Assembly: GCF_009829985.1 (NCBI RefSeq)
Contig: NZ_SZZU01000001.1
Location: 496,001-560,000 of the forward strand
Source: Pantoea sp. Aalb
GTDB taxonomy: Bacteria > Pseudomonadota > Gammaproteobacteria > Enterobacterales > Enterobacteriaceae
Direction: 5' to 3'
DNA length: 64,000 bases
Shown here piece after piece: positions 49,300 through 59,274 of this stretch (the stretch's first letter is position 1; each line of letters begins with the position of its first letter). Under the pieces are notes generated by a model. The model made no database searches. It saw only the letters and a list, made by a program, of their open reading frames with translations, and was not told the origin of the DNA. The position numbers and the translations under genes are program-made.

Positions 49300-50331
49300 A
49301 TGATTAAGATTTATCCTGAACAATTGAAATATCAACTTCTTAATAAATTAAATACTTGTTATTTTATTACAGGTAATGAAGACCTACTGATTCAAGAAAG
49401 TATAGATGCCATTTTAACAACTGCAATCGAACAAGGTTTTACAGAACATATTAATATTGCAGTAGATAGTAAGACGGATTGGGATATGTTATTTATAAAT
49501 TGTCAATCACTTAATCTATTTACTAACGGTAAAACTTTAATTTTAAAAATACCAGAAAATAATTTGACTATTGGAATATCAGAAAAATTAATAAAGCTTT
49601 CTAAGTTATTACATAACTCTATATTACTAATATTACGTATCAATAAATTAACGAAAAATCATGAGAAGACTTTTTGGTTTAAAAAGTTAAGTATGCACGC
49701 AATTTTAGTATCATGTCAAACACCAGAACAAGCTAATTTATCACGCTGGATTATAAATCGTGCAAAAACTATGAATCTTAAAATCGATGAAGATGCAGTA
49801 CAATTATTTTGCTATTGTTATGAAGGTAATTTAATTACTCTAGTACAAGTTCTAGAAAATTTATCAATGTTATGGGCAGATAGACACTTAACTTTACCTC
49901 GTGTAAAGGAAGTAGTAAGAGACGCTGCAAATTTTACACCATTACATTGGATAAATGCTATCCTAGCTGGTAAAAGCAAACGAGTTCAACATATTTTATA
50001 TCAAATGGAAAAAGAAGATATAGAAATAATAGTTTTACTACGTTCTTTACAACGTGATTTATTGATCTTGATCCAGTTACAACGTAATTATAATAAATAT
50101 CCTATCCGTACGCTTATGGATCAACATTATATATGGCAAAATCGCCGTTCTTTATTTATTGAAGCCTTACATCGTCTAAATTCTATACATTTGAAACATG
50201 CTATAAATTTACTGACAATATTAGAATTATCTTTAAAACAAGACTATAATCAAAATCTGTGGGAGCAGTTAGAAAATCTTTCTTTACTATTATGTCAACG
50301 TAATTTTTCAATAATACATCTTAATATTTAA
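49300..50331 (+). CDS. holA: DNA polymerase III delta subunit
   Basis: HolA is the delta subunit that opens the beta sliding clamp during loading. The product has 343 residues, the same length as in E. coli. It begins MIKIYPEQLKYQL. YFITGNEDLLIQESIDAI near residue 22 is the region corresponding to the clamp-contacting N-terminal AAA+-like domain. LLLILRINKLTKN-like ILLILRINKLTKNHEKTFWF lies near 107. The C-terminal collar domain includes FTPLHWINAILAGKSKRV. Divergence from E. coli is higher than for its neighbours, which is usual for holA. nadD starts one base after its stop codon. Confidence 0.93.
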   Translation: MIKIYPEQLKYQLLNKLNTCYFITGNEDLLIQESIDAILTTAIEQGFTEHINIAVDSKTDWDMLFINCQSLNLFTNGKTLILKIPENNLTIGISEKLIKLSKLLHNSILLILRINKLTKNHEKTFWFKKLSMHAILVSCQTPEQANLSRWIINRAKTMNLKIDEDAVQLFCYCYEGNLITLVQVLENLSMLWADRHLTLPRVKEVVRDAANFTPLHWINAILAGKSKRVQHILYQMEKEDIEIIVLLRSLQRDLLILIQLQRNYNKYPIRTLMDQHYIWQNRRSLFIEALHRLNSIHLKHAINLLTILELSLKQDYNQNLWEQLENLSLLLCQRNFSIIHLNI

Positions 50332-50332
50332 A

Positions 50333-50971
50333 ATGCATGCTTTATTTGGTGGTACATTTGATCCTATTCATTATGGTCATCTTCGTTCAATCGAATCACT
50401 TGCAAAACAGCTCTGTTTAAATAAAATTACTTTTTTGCCAAATAATATACCTCCACATCGTCCTAATCCAAAAGCTAATCCACATCAACGTATAGAAATG
50501 TTAAGATACGCTATTACTAATAATAGACTATTTGATATAGATACACGTGAAATATTTAATAATACAACACCATCTTGGACTGTAACTACCTTAAAAGTAT
50601 TACGTGCTGAACTTGGTTGTAAAGAATCACTAGGGTTTATAGTTGGTAAAGATGCTTTATTAACATTAGAAAAATGGTACGATTGGCAAGAATTATTATC
50701 TTTATGTCATTTACTAGTATGTAAACGTCCTGGTTATACTATACATATGTCTAATATCAATATGCAAAAGTGGCTTCATAAACATATTGCATATAATATT
50801 CAACAGATACATCAAACACCGGCAGGTTATATTTGGTTGGCTGATACACCATGTTTTAATATTTCTTCTACAGAAATTCGTAATAGGTACTATAATAAAC
50901 TTTCTTGTACAAATCTATTGCCAGATTCAGTAATTAATTATATTAATTATGTTGGTTTATATCAAAATTAA
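50333..50971 (+). CDS. nadD: Nicotinate-nucleotide adenylyltransferase
   Basis: NadD adenylates nicotinate mononucleotide to deamido-NAD, an essential late step of NAD synthesis. The product has 212 residues, against 213 in E. coli. The nucleotidyltransferase signature is FGGTFDPIHYGHL near residue 5, PNNIPPHRP is near 36, VGKDALLTLEKWYDW is near 104 and the second signature FNISSTEIRNRY is near 181. It is joined closely to holA, as in E. coli. With nadA it shows that NAD synthesis is retained. cobC, rsfS and rlmH, which follow it in E. coli, are missing. Confidence 0.95.
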   Translation: MHALFGGTFDPIHYGHLRSIESLAKQLCLNKITFLPNNIPPHRPNPKANPHQRIEMLRYAITNNRLFDIDTREIFNNTTPSWTVTTLKVLRAELGCKESLGFIVGKDALLTLEKWYDWQELLSLCHLLVCKRPGYTIHMSNINMQKWLHKHIAYNIQQIHQTPAGYIWLADTPCFNISSTEIRNRYYNKLSCTNLLPDSVINYINYVGLYQN

Positions 50972-51432
50972 TCTATTTGTACCGTATTCAAATATCTAAT
51001 TATTTTGATATATTAATCATGTTTTATAAATATATTTATGATTAAAAATCAAATAATTATTATACTAATATCAGATAATAAATCTTTAATTTTATTAATT
51101 ATTTAATGTAGGTTTTTATAAAAAAAATAATAAAAATCTAATTTTTTATAGAAATAATATTTCTATGTTTAATTAACTGTATTAACATTAAATAAATAAA
51201 AGAGGTATTATATAATAAGTGTTTTTATTTTCATAAAAAAATAAAATTATTCTATAAGCTTTCTAATTACATTAGTATTATGTTTTTTATTTAATATAAA
51301 CATATAAAAAGTTATTAGTCATATTAGATAAATCTATTAATAATCATAATTATTAAAATTAAACTAATTGAAATATAATAGTCAGAAATTTTATTTCTTC
51401 TAATTTTTATACTGAATAAACATAAATAGCCC
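50972..51432. other. Spacer between nadD and mrdA, site of lost rsfS and rlmH
   Basis: E. coli has rsfS (ybeB) and rlmH (ybeA) here. I find no readable remnant of either; the stretch is A/T rich throughout. Confidence 0.55.
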
Positions 51433-53343
51433 ATGATATTACAAAAAAACATTTTTCGTGATTATAGTGCTGAACAAAAAATATATATTAAGCGAGCATT
51501 TTTTGCTTTTATGGCTATTTTAGTAGTTTTTATTATGTTAATAATTAATTCATATAAATTACAAATTTTATTTTTTGATCAATATAACATTAAATCTAAT
51601 GAAAACCGTATTAGAATAATGCCAATTGAACCAAGCCGTGGAATAATTTTTGATCGCAATGGAATACCATTAGCTGTTAATCAAACAATTTATACTCTTG
51701 AATTAATTCCAGAAAAAATTTTTAATTTTAAAAAAATGTTACATAATTTACGTTTATTATTAAATTTTAATGATAATGATATTAATTTTGTTAAAAATCA
51801 ATATCAATTTTTTCATTATTTAGCATCCATTCCGATTAAAAATTATTTGAATGATATTCAAGTAGCACGTTTTGCCATTAATCAACACTTTTTATCTGGA
51901 TTAGAGATAAAATGTTATCAACGTCGATATTATCCATATGGAAAAACTCTAACCCATATATTAGGTTATGTTTCTAAAATTAATGATCTCGACGAAATTC
52001 GATTAATTAAAGAAGGTAAATGGCAAAATTATACAAACACCTATGATATTGGTAAATTAGGTATAGAAAGTTATTATGAGGATTTACTGCATGGTAAAAT
52101 AGGATATGAAGAAGTTGAAGTTAATAGTCATGGTAATATCATTCGTAACTTACATAAACAATCACCTCAAGCTGGACAAGATATATATCTAACAGTTGAT
52201 CTTAAATTGCAACAATTTATTGAAAAATTACTAGTTGGTAATCGTGCTGCAGCTGTAGTAACTGATCCTCGTACTGGTGAAATTTTAGCTTTAGTTTCTA
52301 CGCCAAGCTACAATCCAAATTTATTTGTTGAAGGTATTTCTAATAGTGATTATAGTATATTATTGAATAATGAAAATCAACCTCTTTATAACCGTACAAT
52401 TCAAGCAACCTATCCACCTGCTTCAACCGTAAAACCGTATATTGCAATATCGGCTTTAACTTCTGGAATAATCAATAGTAATACAAATCTTTTTGATCCT
52501 GGATGGTGGAGATTACCCGACTCTAAAAAGAGATACCGTGATTGGAAAAAATTAGGACATAATCGATTAGATATAACTAAATCCTTAGAGGAATCAGCTG
52601 ATACTTTTTTTTACCAAATAGCTTATGACATGGGAATTAACCGTCTATCTAAATGGATGACCAAATTTGGATACGGACATCGTACAGGCATTGATCTTCC
52701 TCAAGAAAATGTTGGTAACATGCCAACTCGTGATTGGAAGATGCAACGTTTTAATACGCCCTGGTATCAAGGTGATACTATATCAATGGGTATTGGACAA
52801 GGTTATTGGAGTGCTACACCATTACAAATGAATAAAGCGATTATGATTCTTATTAATAATGGAGTCATAAAAGTACCACATTTATTACACGCAATGCGTA
52901 AAAAACAAAGTATGGTGTATTATTGCCAACCTCCAATTAAACCTATTGATCATATTTATTCTAATGCTTGGAAAATAGTCAAAAATGGAATGTATGGAGT
53001 AGCAAATCGTTTAAATGGTACGGCACGTAAAAGTTTTGCTGATGCACCTTATAAAATTGCTGCAAAATCTGGTACTGCACAAATTTTTGGTCTTAAAGAA
53101 CATGAAATTTATAACGTAAATAAAATTACTGAACGATTACGTGATCATAAATTAATGACTGCATTTGCACCTTATAATAAGCCTCGAGTTGCTATTACAA
53201 TGATTTTAGAAAACGGCGGGAATAAGCTCCATTCTAATATAGGTAATATAACTCGTCAAATTCTTGATCATATTATGATAAAAAGTATTAATAGCTCACC
53301 CATTATAAATATAAATAAAAATTTTCATGAAAGAAAGAAATAG
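51433..53343 (+). CDS. mrdA: Penicillin-binding protein 2, elongasome transpeptidase
   Basis: PBP2 is the peptidoglycan D,D-transpeptidase of the elongasome and sets rod shape together with RodA. The product has 636 residues, against 633 in E. coli. One membrane span lies at about 22-42. The pedestal domain includes EPSRGIIFDRNG near 66. The transpeptidase motifs are SxxK at Ser331-Lys334 (PPASTVKPY), SAD in EESADTFFYQIAYDMGI and KSGT in AAKSGTAQIFG near 545. The stop codon lies 17 bases inside mrdB, so the two are coupled. Its presence suggests a rod-shaped or elongating cell. Confidence 0.96.
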   Translation: MILQKNIFRDYSAEQKIYIKRAFFAFMAILVVFIMLIINSYKLQILFFDQYNIKSNENRIRIMPIEPSRGIIFDRNGIPLAVNQTIYTLELIPEKIFNFKKMLHNLRLLLNFNDNDINFVKNQYQFFHYLASIPIKNYLNDIQVARFAINQHFLSGLEIKCYQRRYYPYGKTLTHILGYVSKINDLDEIRLIKEGKWQNYTNTYDIGKLGIESYYEDLLHGKIGYEEVEVNSHGNIIRNLHKQSPQAGQDIYLTVDLKLQQFIEKLLVGNRAAAVVTDPRTGEILALVSTPSYNPNLFVEGISNSDYSILLNNENQPLYNRTIQATYPPASTVKPYIAISALTSGIINSNTNLFDPGWWRLPDSKKRYRDWKKLGHNRLDITKSLEESADTFFYQIAYDMGINRLSKWMTKFGYGHRTGIDLPQENVGNMPTRDWKMQRFNTPWYQGDTISMGIGQGYWSATPLQMNKAIMILINNGVIKVPHLLHAMRKKQSMVYYCQPPIKPIDHIYSNAWKIVKNGMYGVANRLNGTARKSFADAPYKIAAKSGTAQIFGLKEHEIYNVNKITERLRDHKLMTAFAPYNKPRVAITMILENGGNKLHSNIGNITRQILDHIMIKSINSSPIININKNFHERKK

Positions 53344-54442
53344 ATTACAAAAAAATAAGTTTTGGATACGTGTTTATATCGATCCAATATTTATGTTATT
53401 AGTTATACTTTTACTAGTATATTGCATAATAGTTATTTGGAGCGCAAGTGGACAAGATTACGATATAATAGAGAATAAAATATGGCAAATTACAATAGGA
53501 TTAACTATTATGTTGATAATGGCTCAAGTGTCTCCAAGAGTATATGAAAATTGGGCACCATATCTTTATTTTTTATGTATAATGCTTTTAGTTATAGTTG
53601 ATGCTTGTGGTCATGTAAGTAAAGGAGCGAGACGTTGGCTTGAATTAGGTTTATTACGATTTCAACCATCAGAAATTGCCAAAATTGCTGTACCACTTAT
53701 GATAGCAAGGTTTATTAGCCGTGATATATGTCCACCTAACCTAAAAAAAACTATTTTTTCATTGTTATTAATTTTTATACCAACATTACTAGTAGCAATT
53801 CAACCAGACTTAGGTACATCGATTTTGATTGCCTCTTCCGGTATTTTTGTATTATTTTTTTCTGGAGTTAATTGGAAGATAATGATCTTAGCGCTGCTAT
53901 TAATTGGAGCTTTTATCCCAGTACTATGGTTATGTCTACATGATTATCAACGAGATCGTTTGATTATGCTAATTAATCCAGAAAGCGATCCTCTAGGAGC
54001 TGGTTATCATATTATTCAATCTAAGATTGCTATTGGCTCTGGTGGTTTATATGGTAAGGGATGGTTACATGGAACTCAATCACAATTAGAATTCTTACCA
54101 GAACGTCATACTGATTTTATTTTTGCAGTATTAGCAGAAGAATTTGGATTAATAGGAGTATTATTATTGCTTTTTCTTTATTTAATCCTTATTATGCGTG
54201 GTTTGATAATTGCATCCCATGCACAAACTACTTTTGGACGTGTGCTATCTGGCAGTTTAATGCTAATCTTATTTGTTTATGTATTCGTTAATATTGGTAT
54301 GGTAAGTGGTATTTTACCTGTAGTTGGCATACCTTTACCTTTAATAAGTTATGGAGGATCAGCTATGATTATGTTGATGGCTGGATTTGGAATAGTGATG
54401 TCAATTCATTCTCATAAAAAAATTTTATCTAAAATGGTTTAA
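53327..54442 (+). CDS. mrdB: RodA, elongasome peptidoglycan glycosyltransferase
   Basis: RodA is the SEDS-family glycosyltransferase that polymerises lipid II with PBP2 during side-wall growth. The product has 371 residues, against 370 in E. coli. About ten membrane spans are visible. SKGARRWLELGLLRFQPSE near residue 88, QPDLGTSILIASSG near 159, PLGAGYHIIQSKIAIGSGG near 222, the segment LPERHTDFIFAVLAEEFGL and the family signature PLPLISYGGSAM near 338 are conserved. It overlaps mrdA by 17 bases. rlpA, which follows in E. coli, is missing and dacA comes next. Confidence 0.97.
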   Translation: MKERNRLQKNKFWIRVYIDPIFMLLVILLLVYCIIVIWSASGQDYDIIENKIWQITIGLTIMLIMAQVSPRVYENWAPYLYFLCIMLLVIVDACGHVSKGARRWLELGLLRFQPSEIAKIAVPLMIARFISRDICPPNLKKTIFSLLLIFIPTLLVAIQPDLGTSILIASSGIFVLFFSGVNWKIMILALLLIGAFIPVLWLCLHDYQRDRLIMLINPESDPLGAGYHIIQSKIAIGSGGLYGKGWLHGTQSQLEFLPERHTDFIFAVLAEEFGLIGVLLLLFLYLILIMRGLIIASHAQTTFGRVLSGSLMLILFVYVFVNIGMVSGILPVVGIPLPLISYGGSAMIMLMAGFGIVMSIHSHKKILSKMV

Positions 54443-54650
54443 TTGTTCTATTAAATAGATAAAATATAGAATTCATATATTTATTATTATTTTTAATAAA
54501 ACCTATTAGCTATAGTATGTTGTATTATATTAAAATTCCTACATTTAGCTATTCTTATTTAGGAACTTAGAAAATATTCTTTATACTTATAACATATGTT
54601 TATACATGAAATAATTTTCACTTTAACTTAATTAATATTTTGTTATAAAA

Positions 54651-55871
54651 ATGACTATATTCAAATTTTTAAATTTTTATAGATTTTTTTTGATTATATC
54701 ATTATTGATGTTTTTCTTTAGTGGAAAAAACACTTTCGCTAAAAATATCAATATTCAAGATATACTTCCAGAAGTACCAGAAATAAAAGCTCAAGCTTAT
54801 ATTCTTATTGATTATAATTCTGGTAAGGTTTTAGCAGCAAAAAATGCTGATGTACATCGTAATCCAGCTAGCTTGACTAAAATGATGACTAGTTATGTTA
54901 TTGGACAAGCAATTAAAACAAAAAAAATTCATCAAAATGATATTGTTACTATTAGTGAGGATGCTTGGGCAACTGGTAATCCAATATTTAAAGGTTCATC
55001 TCTAATGTTTTTAAAACCTGGAGATCATGTTCTAGTATCTCAGTTAAGACGAGGTATTGTCCTTCAATCTGGTAATGATGCATGTGTAGCAATGGCAGAC
55101 TATATTGCTGGTAGTCAAAATGCGTTTGTTCATCTAATGAATCATTATGTTACTATATTAGGATTAAAAAATACACGTTTTCAAACAGTACATGGCCTAG
55201 ATGCAAATGGTCAATATAGTTCGGCACGCGATATGGCTTTACTTGGTAAAGCACTTATTCGTGATGTACCAGATGAGTATAATATTTATCATGAAAAAGA
55301 ATTTACTTTTAATCATATTAGACAAATAAATCGTAATGGTTTATTATGGGATAAGAGTTTGAATGTTGATGGGATTAAAACTGGTCACACTAATGCAGCC
55401 GGATATAATCTTGTTGCTTCAGCAACTGAAGGTCAGATGCGTTTAATCTCTTCAGTATTAGGAGGATATACTTATAAAGGACGTGAAGTAGAAAGTAAAA
55501 AACTATTAACATGGGGTTTCCGCTTTTTTGAAACAGTAATACCATTAAAAGCTGGTAAGAAATTTGTTTCAGAACCAGTTTGGTTTGGAAATAGTAATAA
55601 AGTTCATCTTGGCGTAAAAAATGATATATATTTAACTATTCCACGTAGTCATGCTGAAGAAGTAAAAGCAAAGTATACATTAAAAGATACAGAATTGCAT
55701 GCTCCATTACAGAAAAATCAAATAATAGGTAGTATTAATTTTTATTTAGGTAATGAAAAAATTCAACAACAACCATTAATAGTATTGAATGAAGTTAAAA
55801 AAGGTGGATTATTTAGTCGTATTTTAGATTATATAAAATTAATATTTTACCATTGGTTTAAGTATAAGTAG
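54651..55871 (+). CDS. dacA: D-alanyl-D-alanine carboxypeptidase PBP5
   Basis: PBP5 removes the terminal D-alanine from peptidoglycan pentapeptides in the periplasm and is held at the inner membrane by a C-terminal amphipathic helix. The product has 406 residues, against 403 in E. coli. A signal peptide runs to about residue 30 (TFA). Catalytic motifs are SLTK at 74-77, SGN at 140-142 and KTGHT near 243. A C-terminal beta domain and an anchor helix ([16 protein letters not shown]) follow. The locus position before ybeD identifies dacA and not dacC or dacD. Confidence 0.95.
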   Translation: MTIFKFLNFYRFFLIISLLMFFFSGKNTFAKNINIQDILPEVPEIKAQAYILIDYNSGKVLAAKNADVHRNPASLTKMMTSYVIGQAIKTKKIHQNDIVTISEDAWATGNPIFKGSSLMFLKPGDHVLVSQLRRGIVLQSGNDACVAMADYIAGSQNAFVHLMNHYVTILGLKNTRFQTVHGLDANGQYSSARDMALLGKALIRDVPDEYNIYHEKEFTFNHIRQINRNGLLWDKSLNVDGIKTGHTNAAGYNLVASATEGQMRLISSVLGGYTYKGREVESKKLLTWGFRFFETVIPLKAGKKFVSEPVWFGNSNKVHLGVKNDIYLTIPRSHAEEVKAKYTLKDTELHAPLQKNQIIGSINFYLGNEKIQQQPLIVLNEVKKGGLFSRILDYIKLIFYHWFKYK

Positions 55872-55974
55872 GTTATAAATACATATATGTTATGATGATT
55901 GGCAATACTGCATTTCACTAGTATTACTTATATTATATTTAGGCAAAGTATTGTGCTATTATTGGAGCTAATAT

Positions 55975-56238
55975 ATGGAAAGTAAACTAAATAAATTACT
56001 TAAATTTCCTACTCCATTTACCTATAAGGTTATGGGATTAGCACAACCAGAGTTAATTAATCAAGTAGTAAAAATAGTACAAAACTATATACCAGGTATG
56101 TATACACCAGATGTAAAAATTAGCAGTAAAGGTAACTATTACTCCATTTCCATTAAAATTATAGCTACTAATAGTGAGCAAATTGAAACCTTATATAAAG
56201 AATTAAGTAATATTAAAAGTGTACGTCTTGTACTATAA
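55975..56238 (+). CDS. ybeD: YbeD, DUF493 family protein
   Basis: YbeD is a small ferredoxin-fold protein with an ACT-like shape; its function is not known. The product has 87 residues, the same as E. coli. [20 protein letters not shown] near residue 8, [11 protein letters not shown] near 50 and the C-terminus VRLVL are conserved. GGAG lies 8 bases before the ATG. It sits between dacA and lipB as in E. coli, and its conserved linkage with lipB has led to suggestions of a role in lipoate metabolism, which remain unproven. Confidence 0.94.
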   Translation: MESKLNKLLKFPTPFTYKVMGLAQPELINQVVKIVQNYIPGMYTPDVKISSKGNYYSISIKIIATNSEQIETLYKELSNIKSVRLVL

Positions 56239-56309
56239 TGCATATTTTTAATAAATGATTGTTTTTGACAAATATTTTTATAAATTATACATTTAAAATA
56301 GTTTATTAA

Positions 56310-56972
56310 TTGAATAATAATAATAATAATATTTTTATCCGTAAACTTGGACAACGTGATTGGCATAGCGTTTATAAAGCTATGCATTTGTTTACTGATA
56401 AACGTAACGATAATACTGTCGATGAAATTTGGATGGTTGAACACTATTCAATATTTACACAAGGGAAAGCTGGTAAAGTAGAACATTTATTGAATACTGG
56501 TAATATTCCAGTAGTACAAAGTGATCGTGGAGGACAAGTTACTTATCACGGGTTAGGTCAACAAGTTATGTATATGCTTATTGATATAAAACGTCGTAAA
56601 ATGAGTGTACGAGAACTAATAACTTTAATGGAACAAACTATAATAGCTACTTTAGCTGATTATTCTATATGTTCTTATTCTAAAGTGAATGCTCCAGGTG
56701 TATACGTAGACGAAAAAAAAATTTGCTCTCTAGGATTGCGTATTAGTAAAGGATGTTCTTTTCATGGATTAGCATTAAATATAGCAATGGAATTATCTCC
56801 TTTCTTACGTATTAATCCATGTGGATACGTTGGAATGCGTATGATTCAACTAAAAGATTTTTATCCAGATATTCAATTAAATGATGTACAACCACATCTT
56901 ATACAACACTTTACACGTTTAGCTGGTTTTAAACAAATCAAATGGTTTGATGAAAAAGAATTAATTAAATAA
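56310..56972 (+). CDS. lipB: Octanoyl-[acyl carrier protein] transferase LipB
   Basis: LipB moves octanoate from acyl carrier protein to the lipoyl domains of target proteins, the first step of lipoate synthesis. The product has 220 residues, against 213 in E. coli. [19 protein letters not shown] near residue 38, [18 protein letters not shown] near 71, and the catalytic pair Lys137 ([10 protein letters not shown]) and Cys171 ([10 protein letters not shown]) are present. The start is a TTG at 56310 with no strong Shine-Dalgarno sequence, followed by six AAT codons in a row (56313-56330), which form a trinucleotide repeat. SucB in this window is a target. Confidence 0.94.
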   Translation: MNNNNNNIFIRKLGQRDWHSVYKAMHLFTDKRNDNTVDEIWMVEHYSIFTQGKAGKVEHLLNTGNIPVVQSDRGGQVTYHGLGQQVMYMLIDIKRRKMSVRELITLMEQTIIATLADYSICSYSKVNAPGVYVDEKKICSLGLRISKGCSFHGLALNIAMELSPFLRINPCGYVGMRMIQLKDFYPDIQLNDVQPHLIQHFTRLAGFKQIKWFDEKELIK

Positions 56973-57006
56973 AATATGAATTTTAGTAATACTAATATCA
57001 TTAATA

Positions 57007-57903
57007 ATGATCCTGGTATATATCATGATTAGCACAAAAAAAGAAATATTGCGTAAGCCAGATTGGATGAAAATAAAATTACCTATAGATTTTCATAAGA
57101 TCAAAAAGATCAAATCTATAATGCGTAAAAATGGTTTATATTCAGTTTGTGAAGAAGCTTCTTGTCCTAATTTATCCGAATGTTTTAACCAAAATACTGC
57201 TACTTTTATGATATTAGGTTCCATTTGTACTCGTCGTTGTCCATTTTGCAACGTATCAAAAGGACGTCCAAAAATTCCAGATATTAATGAACCACTAAAA
57301 ATTGCACAAACTATTTCTGATATGGCTTTACATTATGTAGTAATTACTTCAGTAGCTCGTGATGATCTAAAAGATGGCGGTGCTCAACATTTTGCTCACT
57401 GTATTACTTCTATAAGAGAAAAAAATACATCCATTAAAATTGAAATATTAGTACCAGATTTTCGTAATTGTATGGATTATGCATTAAAGATTCTTATATC
57501 TACCCCTCCTGATGTATTTAATCACAATATAGAAAATGTACCTCGTATTTATAACCAAATACGTCCTGGAGCTAACTATGAATTATCATTAAAACTTTTA
57601 GAAAAATTTAAAAAAGCAAATCCTAATATACCTACAAAATCAGGCTTAATGGTGGGACTTGGTGAAACAGATACTGAAATAATTGAAGTAATGACTGATT
57701 TGCGACAGCATGGAGTTACTATGTTAACAATTGGACAATATCTACAGCCAAGTCTAAATCATTTTCCTGTACAGCGTTATGTTAGTCCTACTGAATTTAA
57801 TGATTTTAAAAAAGAAGCATTAATGATGGGATTTAATAATGTCATGTGCGGTCCTTTTATTCGCTCTTCTTATCATGCTAATATACAAGCTAAAAACATA
57901 TAA
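57007..57903 (+). CDS. lipA: Lipoyl synthase LipA
   Basis: LipA is a radical-SAM enzyme that inserts two sulfurs into the octanoyl chain on lipoyl domains. The product has 298 residues, against 321 in E. coli. The auxiliary cluster ligands are Cys48, Cys53 and Cys59 ([12 protein letters not shown]). The radical-SAM ligands are Cys74, Cys78 and Cys81 (CTRRCPFC). The C-terminal RSSYHA has the Ser that ligates the auxiliary cluster. The poorly conserved N-terminal extension of E. coli is missing, so the start is uncertain: ATG at 57007 or ATG at 57025. It lies 34 bases after lipB. E. coli has ybeF between them. Confidence 0.95.
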   Translation: MILVYIMISTKKEILRKPDWMKIKLPIDFHKIKKIKSIMRKNGLYSVCEEASCPNLSECFNQNTATFMILGSICTRRCPFCNVSKGRPKIPDINEPLKIAQTISDMALHYVVITSVARDDLKDGGAQHFAHCITSIREKNTSIKIEILVPDFRNCMDYALKILISTPPDVFNHNIENVPRIYNQIRPGANYELSLKLLEKFKKANPNIPTKSGLMVGLGETDTEIIEVMTDLRQHGVTMLTIGQYLQPSLNHFPVQRYVSPTEFNDFKKEALMMGFNNVMCGPFIRSSYHANIQAKNI

Positions 57904-57951
57904 AATAATTAATATACTAAATGTAAGTTAATTTAAAATAATAATTAATAT

Positions 57952-58194
57952 TTAACTTTTCTTATCTTTATCTTGATATGGATGTTGATTCATATCTTCG
58001 GATGGTAATTTCGTTTTAGATATTTTTTTTACTGCAATAGAATCTTCGTCATCATCTTTATCTTTCATAGCATTTTTAAAACCTTTAATTGCAGAACCTA
58101 AATCGTTTCCTAAGGAACGTAATTTATTACTACCAAAGAGTAATATTATAAGAGCTCCAATTATTAATAATTTAGAAATAGTGATACCTTCCAT
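57952..58194 (-). CDS. tatE: Twin-arginine translocase subunit TatE (TatA family)
   Basis: TatA-family proteins form the pore-lining part of the twin-arginine translocase, which exports folded proteins. The product has 80 residues. An N-terminal membrane span at about 6-21 ([16 protein letters not shown]) is followed by the amphipathic helix [20 protein letters not shown] and a charged tail. TatE of E. coli has 67 residues and TatA 89, so length does not decide between them. The locus between lipA and cspE matches tatE. If tatABC is absent from the rest of the genome this copy would be an orphan; if tatA alone is lost it may replace it. Confidence 0.9.
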   Translation of the reverse strand: MEGITISKLLIIGALIILLFGSNKLRSLGNDLGSAIKGFKNAMKDKDDDEDSIAVKKISKTKLPSEDMNQHPYQDKDKKS

Positions 58195-58283
58195 ATTTGA
58201 ATTTTACCTTAATTTTAAAAAATTAATATTTATCAATCAAAAATTTAAAATCATTATAATATATCTGTATGATAGTCATCATA

Positions 58284-58326
58284 TAAAAAAAACACTAAAA
58301 ACCCGCATTAAGCGGGTTTTTAGTGT
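58284..58326 (-). terminator. Strong rho-independent terminator after cspE
   Basis: A perfect 15-bp stem with a 5-base loop lies at 58292-58326, with GCGGG at its head, just beyond the cspE stop codon. On the minus strand it is followed by eight T. It is the best intrinsic terminator in the window and separates cspE from tatE. The flanking A-tract also lets it work on the plus strand. Confidence 0.93.
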
Positions 58327-58339
58327 ACTGCTTGTTAAC

Positions 58340-58549
58340 TTACGAAGTGGTAACGTTAGCAGCAGATGGACCTTTGATACCGTCGGTAATTTCAAATTCC
58401 ACGCTTTGACCTTCAGCTAAAGTTTTAAAACCGTTACTCTGAATAGCAGAGAAATGTACAAATACATCTTTACTACCATCTTCTGGAGTAATGAAACCGA
58501 ATCCTTTAGATTCATTAAACCACTTAACGTTACCTTTGATCTTGGACAT
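58340..58549 (-). CDS. cspE: Cold-shock-family RNA chaperone CspE
   Basis: CspE is a constitutive member of the cold-shock family. It is a small RNA-binding OB-fold protein that melts RNA secondary structure and can act as a transcription antiterminator. The product has 69 residues, the same as E. coli, with very high identity. The RNA-binding motifs KGFGFITP and VFVHFSAIQ are intact. The N-terminus [18 protein letters not shown] fits CspE better than CspC. AAAGG precedes the ATG. Codons here are richer in G and C than in neighbouring genes, which fits high expression. A possible structured leader lies upstream at 58577-58629. Confidence 0.96.
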   Translation of the reverse strand: MSKIKGNVKWFNESKGFGFITPEDGSKDVFVHFSAIQSNGFKTLAEGQSVEFEITDGIKGPSAANVTTS

Positions 58550-58576
58550 CTATAATTACCTTTACATGAAAAAAAT

Positions 58577-58629
58577 GGACACTAAAACTGTGCCAGTTCC
58601 TAGTACAGCAATTACTGTAACAATTGTCC
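58577..58629 (-). promoter_or_regulatory. Possible structured cspE leader (three-way junction) with U-tract
   Basis: On the minus strand this stretch can fold with an outer stem GGACA/TGTCC enclosing two hairpins: TACAG/CTGTA with a 6-base loop, and AACTG/CAGTT with a 3-base loop. Seven T follow one base after the outer stem. The AUG of cspE lies 28 bases further on. The G+C content is clearly higher than in other spacers. It may be a regulatory leader of cspE or an attenuator or terminator following pagP. The fold was found by eye and its energy was not computed. Confidence 0.5.
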
Positions 58630-58701
58630 AGTCACAATTAATGAAAAAGTGATAAATATTATTTTTTTATTATTTTCATGATTTATGCGCACTTTTAAGT
58701 G

Positions 58702-59274
58702 TTAAAATTGAAAGTTTAGACAAGCAAAATAAACATTACCATTATTATAAACACCTGGGATATACGTCATTTGAAAACGTGTTAATTTATAACCTATAGA
58801 AGCTAAAGGTAAGACTAAAGGTATTGGAATATATCTCCAGTTATCTCGTAGCGTAATACCTACCGTATAACCAGCACCAACGTAAATATCCTTATTTTTA
58901 AATGGATGCCAGGTCATTTCCCAATTATACCCACTACTTATTTCCCATTTATTAAATGAATCTTTAAAAATAATCATATAAAGACTATGCCAATTACCTT
59001 TATCATCTAAACGTGAGATATCTCCTCCTAAACCCCATGGATTTTCATTATATCTTTTTATATGATGATCATCATACATCCATCGATTATGCCTAATAAT
59101 TATAGGTAAATAAAAATCGTAGTTTTGAGGATATAACCAGGTTTCTAATATATTTTTATTAAAATCATTAAAACTTAATTGCATTATATTATTCATTTTT
59201 CCAGCTAATGCAGAAAAAGAAAATAATAATGTTAAGAAATAACTTAAAAGAAATGCAGGAGTATGCCAATTCAC
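58702..59274 (-). CDS. pagP: Lipid A palmitoyltransferase PagP
   Basis: PagP is an eight-stranded outer-membrane barrel that moves palmitate from phospholipid to lipid A, which strengthens the membrane and protects against cationic peptides. The product has 190 residues, against 186 in E. coli. A signal peptide ends about residue 24 (SALAG). The catalytic residues are His62 (IIRHNRW), Asp105 and Ser106 (FKDSFNKWE), with the same spacing as E. coli His33, Asp76 and Ser77. [24 protein letters not shown] and the C-terminal Phe typical of barrel assembly signals are present. The start is a GTG at 59274 with AGGA about 10 bases upstream. Confidence 0.94.
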   Translation of the reverse strand: MNWHTPAFLLSYFLTLLFSFSALAGKMNNIMQLSFNDFNKNILETWLYPQNYDFYLPIIIRHNRWMYDDHHIKRYNENPWGLGGDISRLDDKGNWHSLYMIIFKDSFNKWEISSGYNWEMTWHPFKNKDIYVGAGYTVGITLRDNWRYIPIPLVLPLASIGYKLTRFQMTYIPGVYNNGNVYFACLNFQF

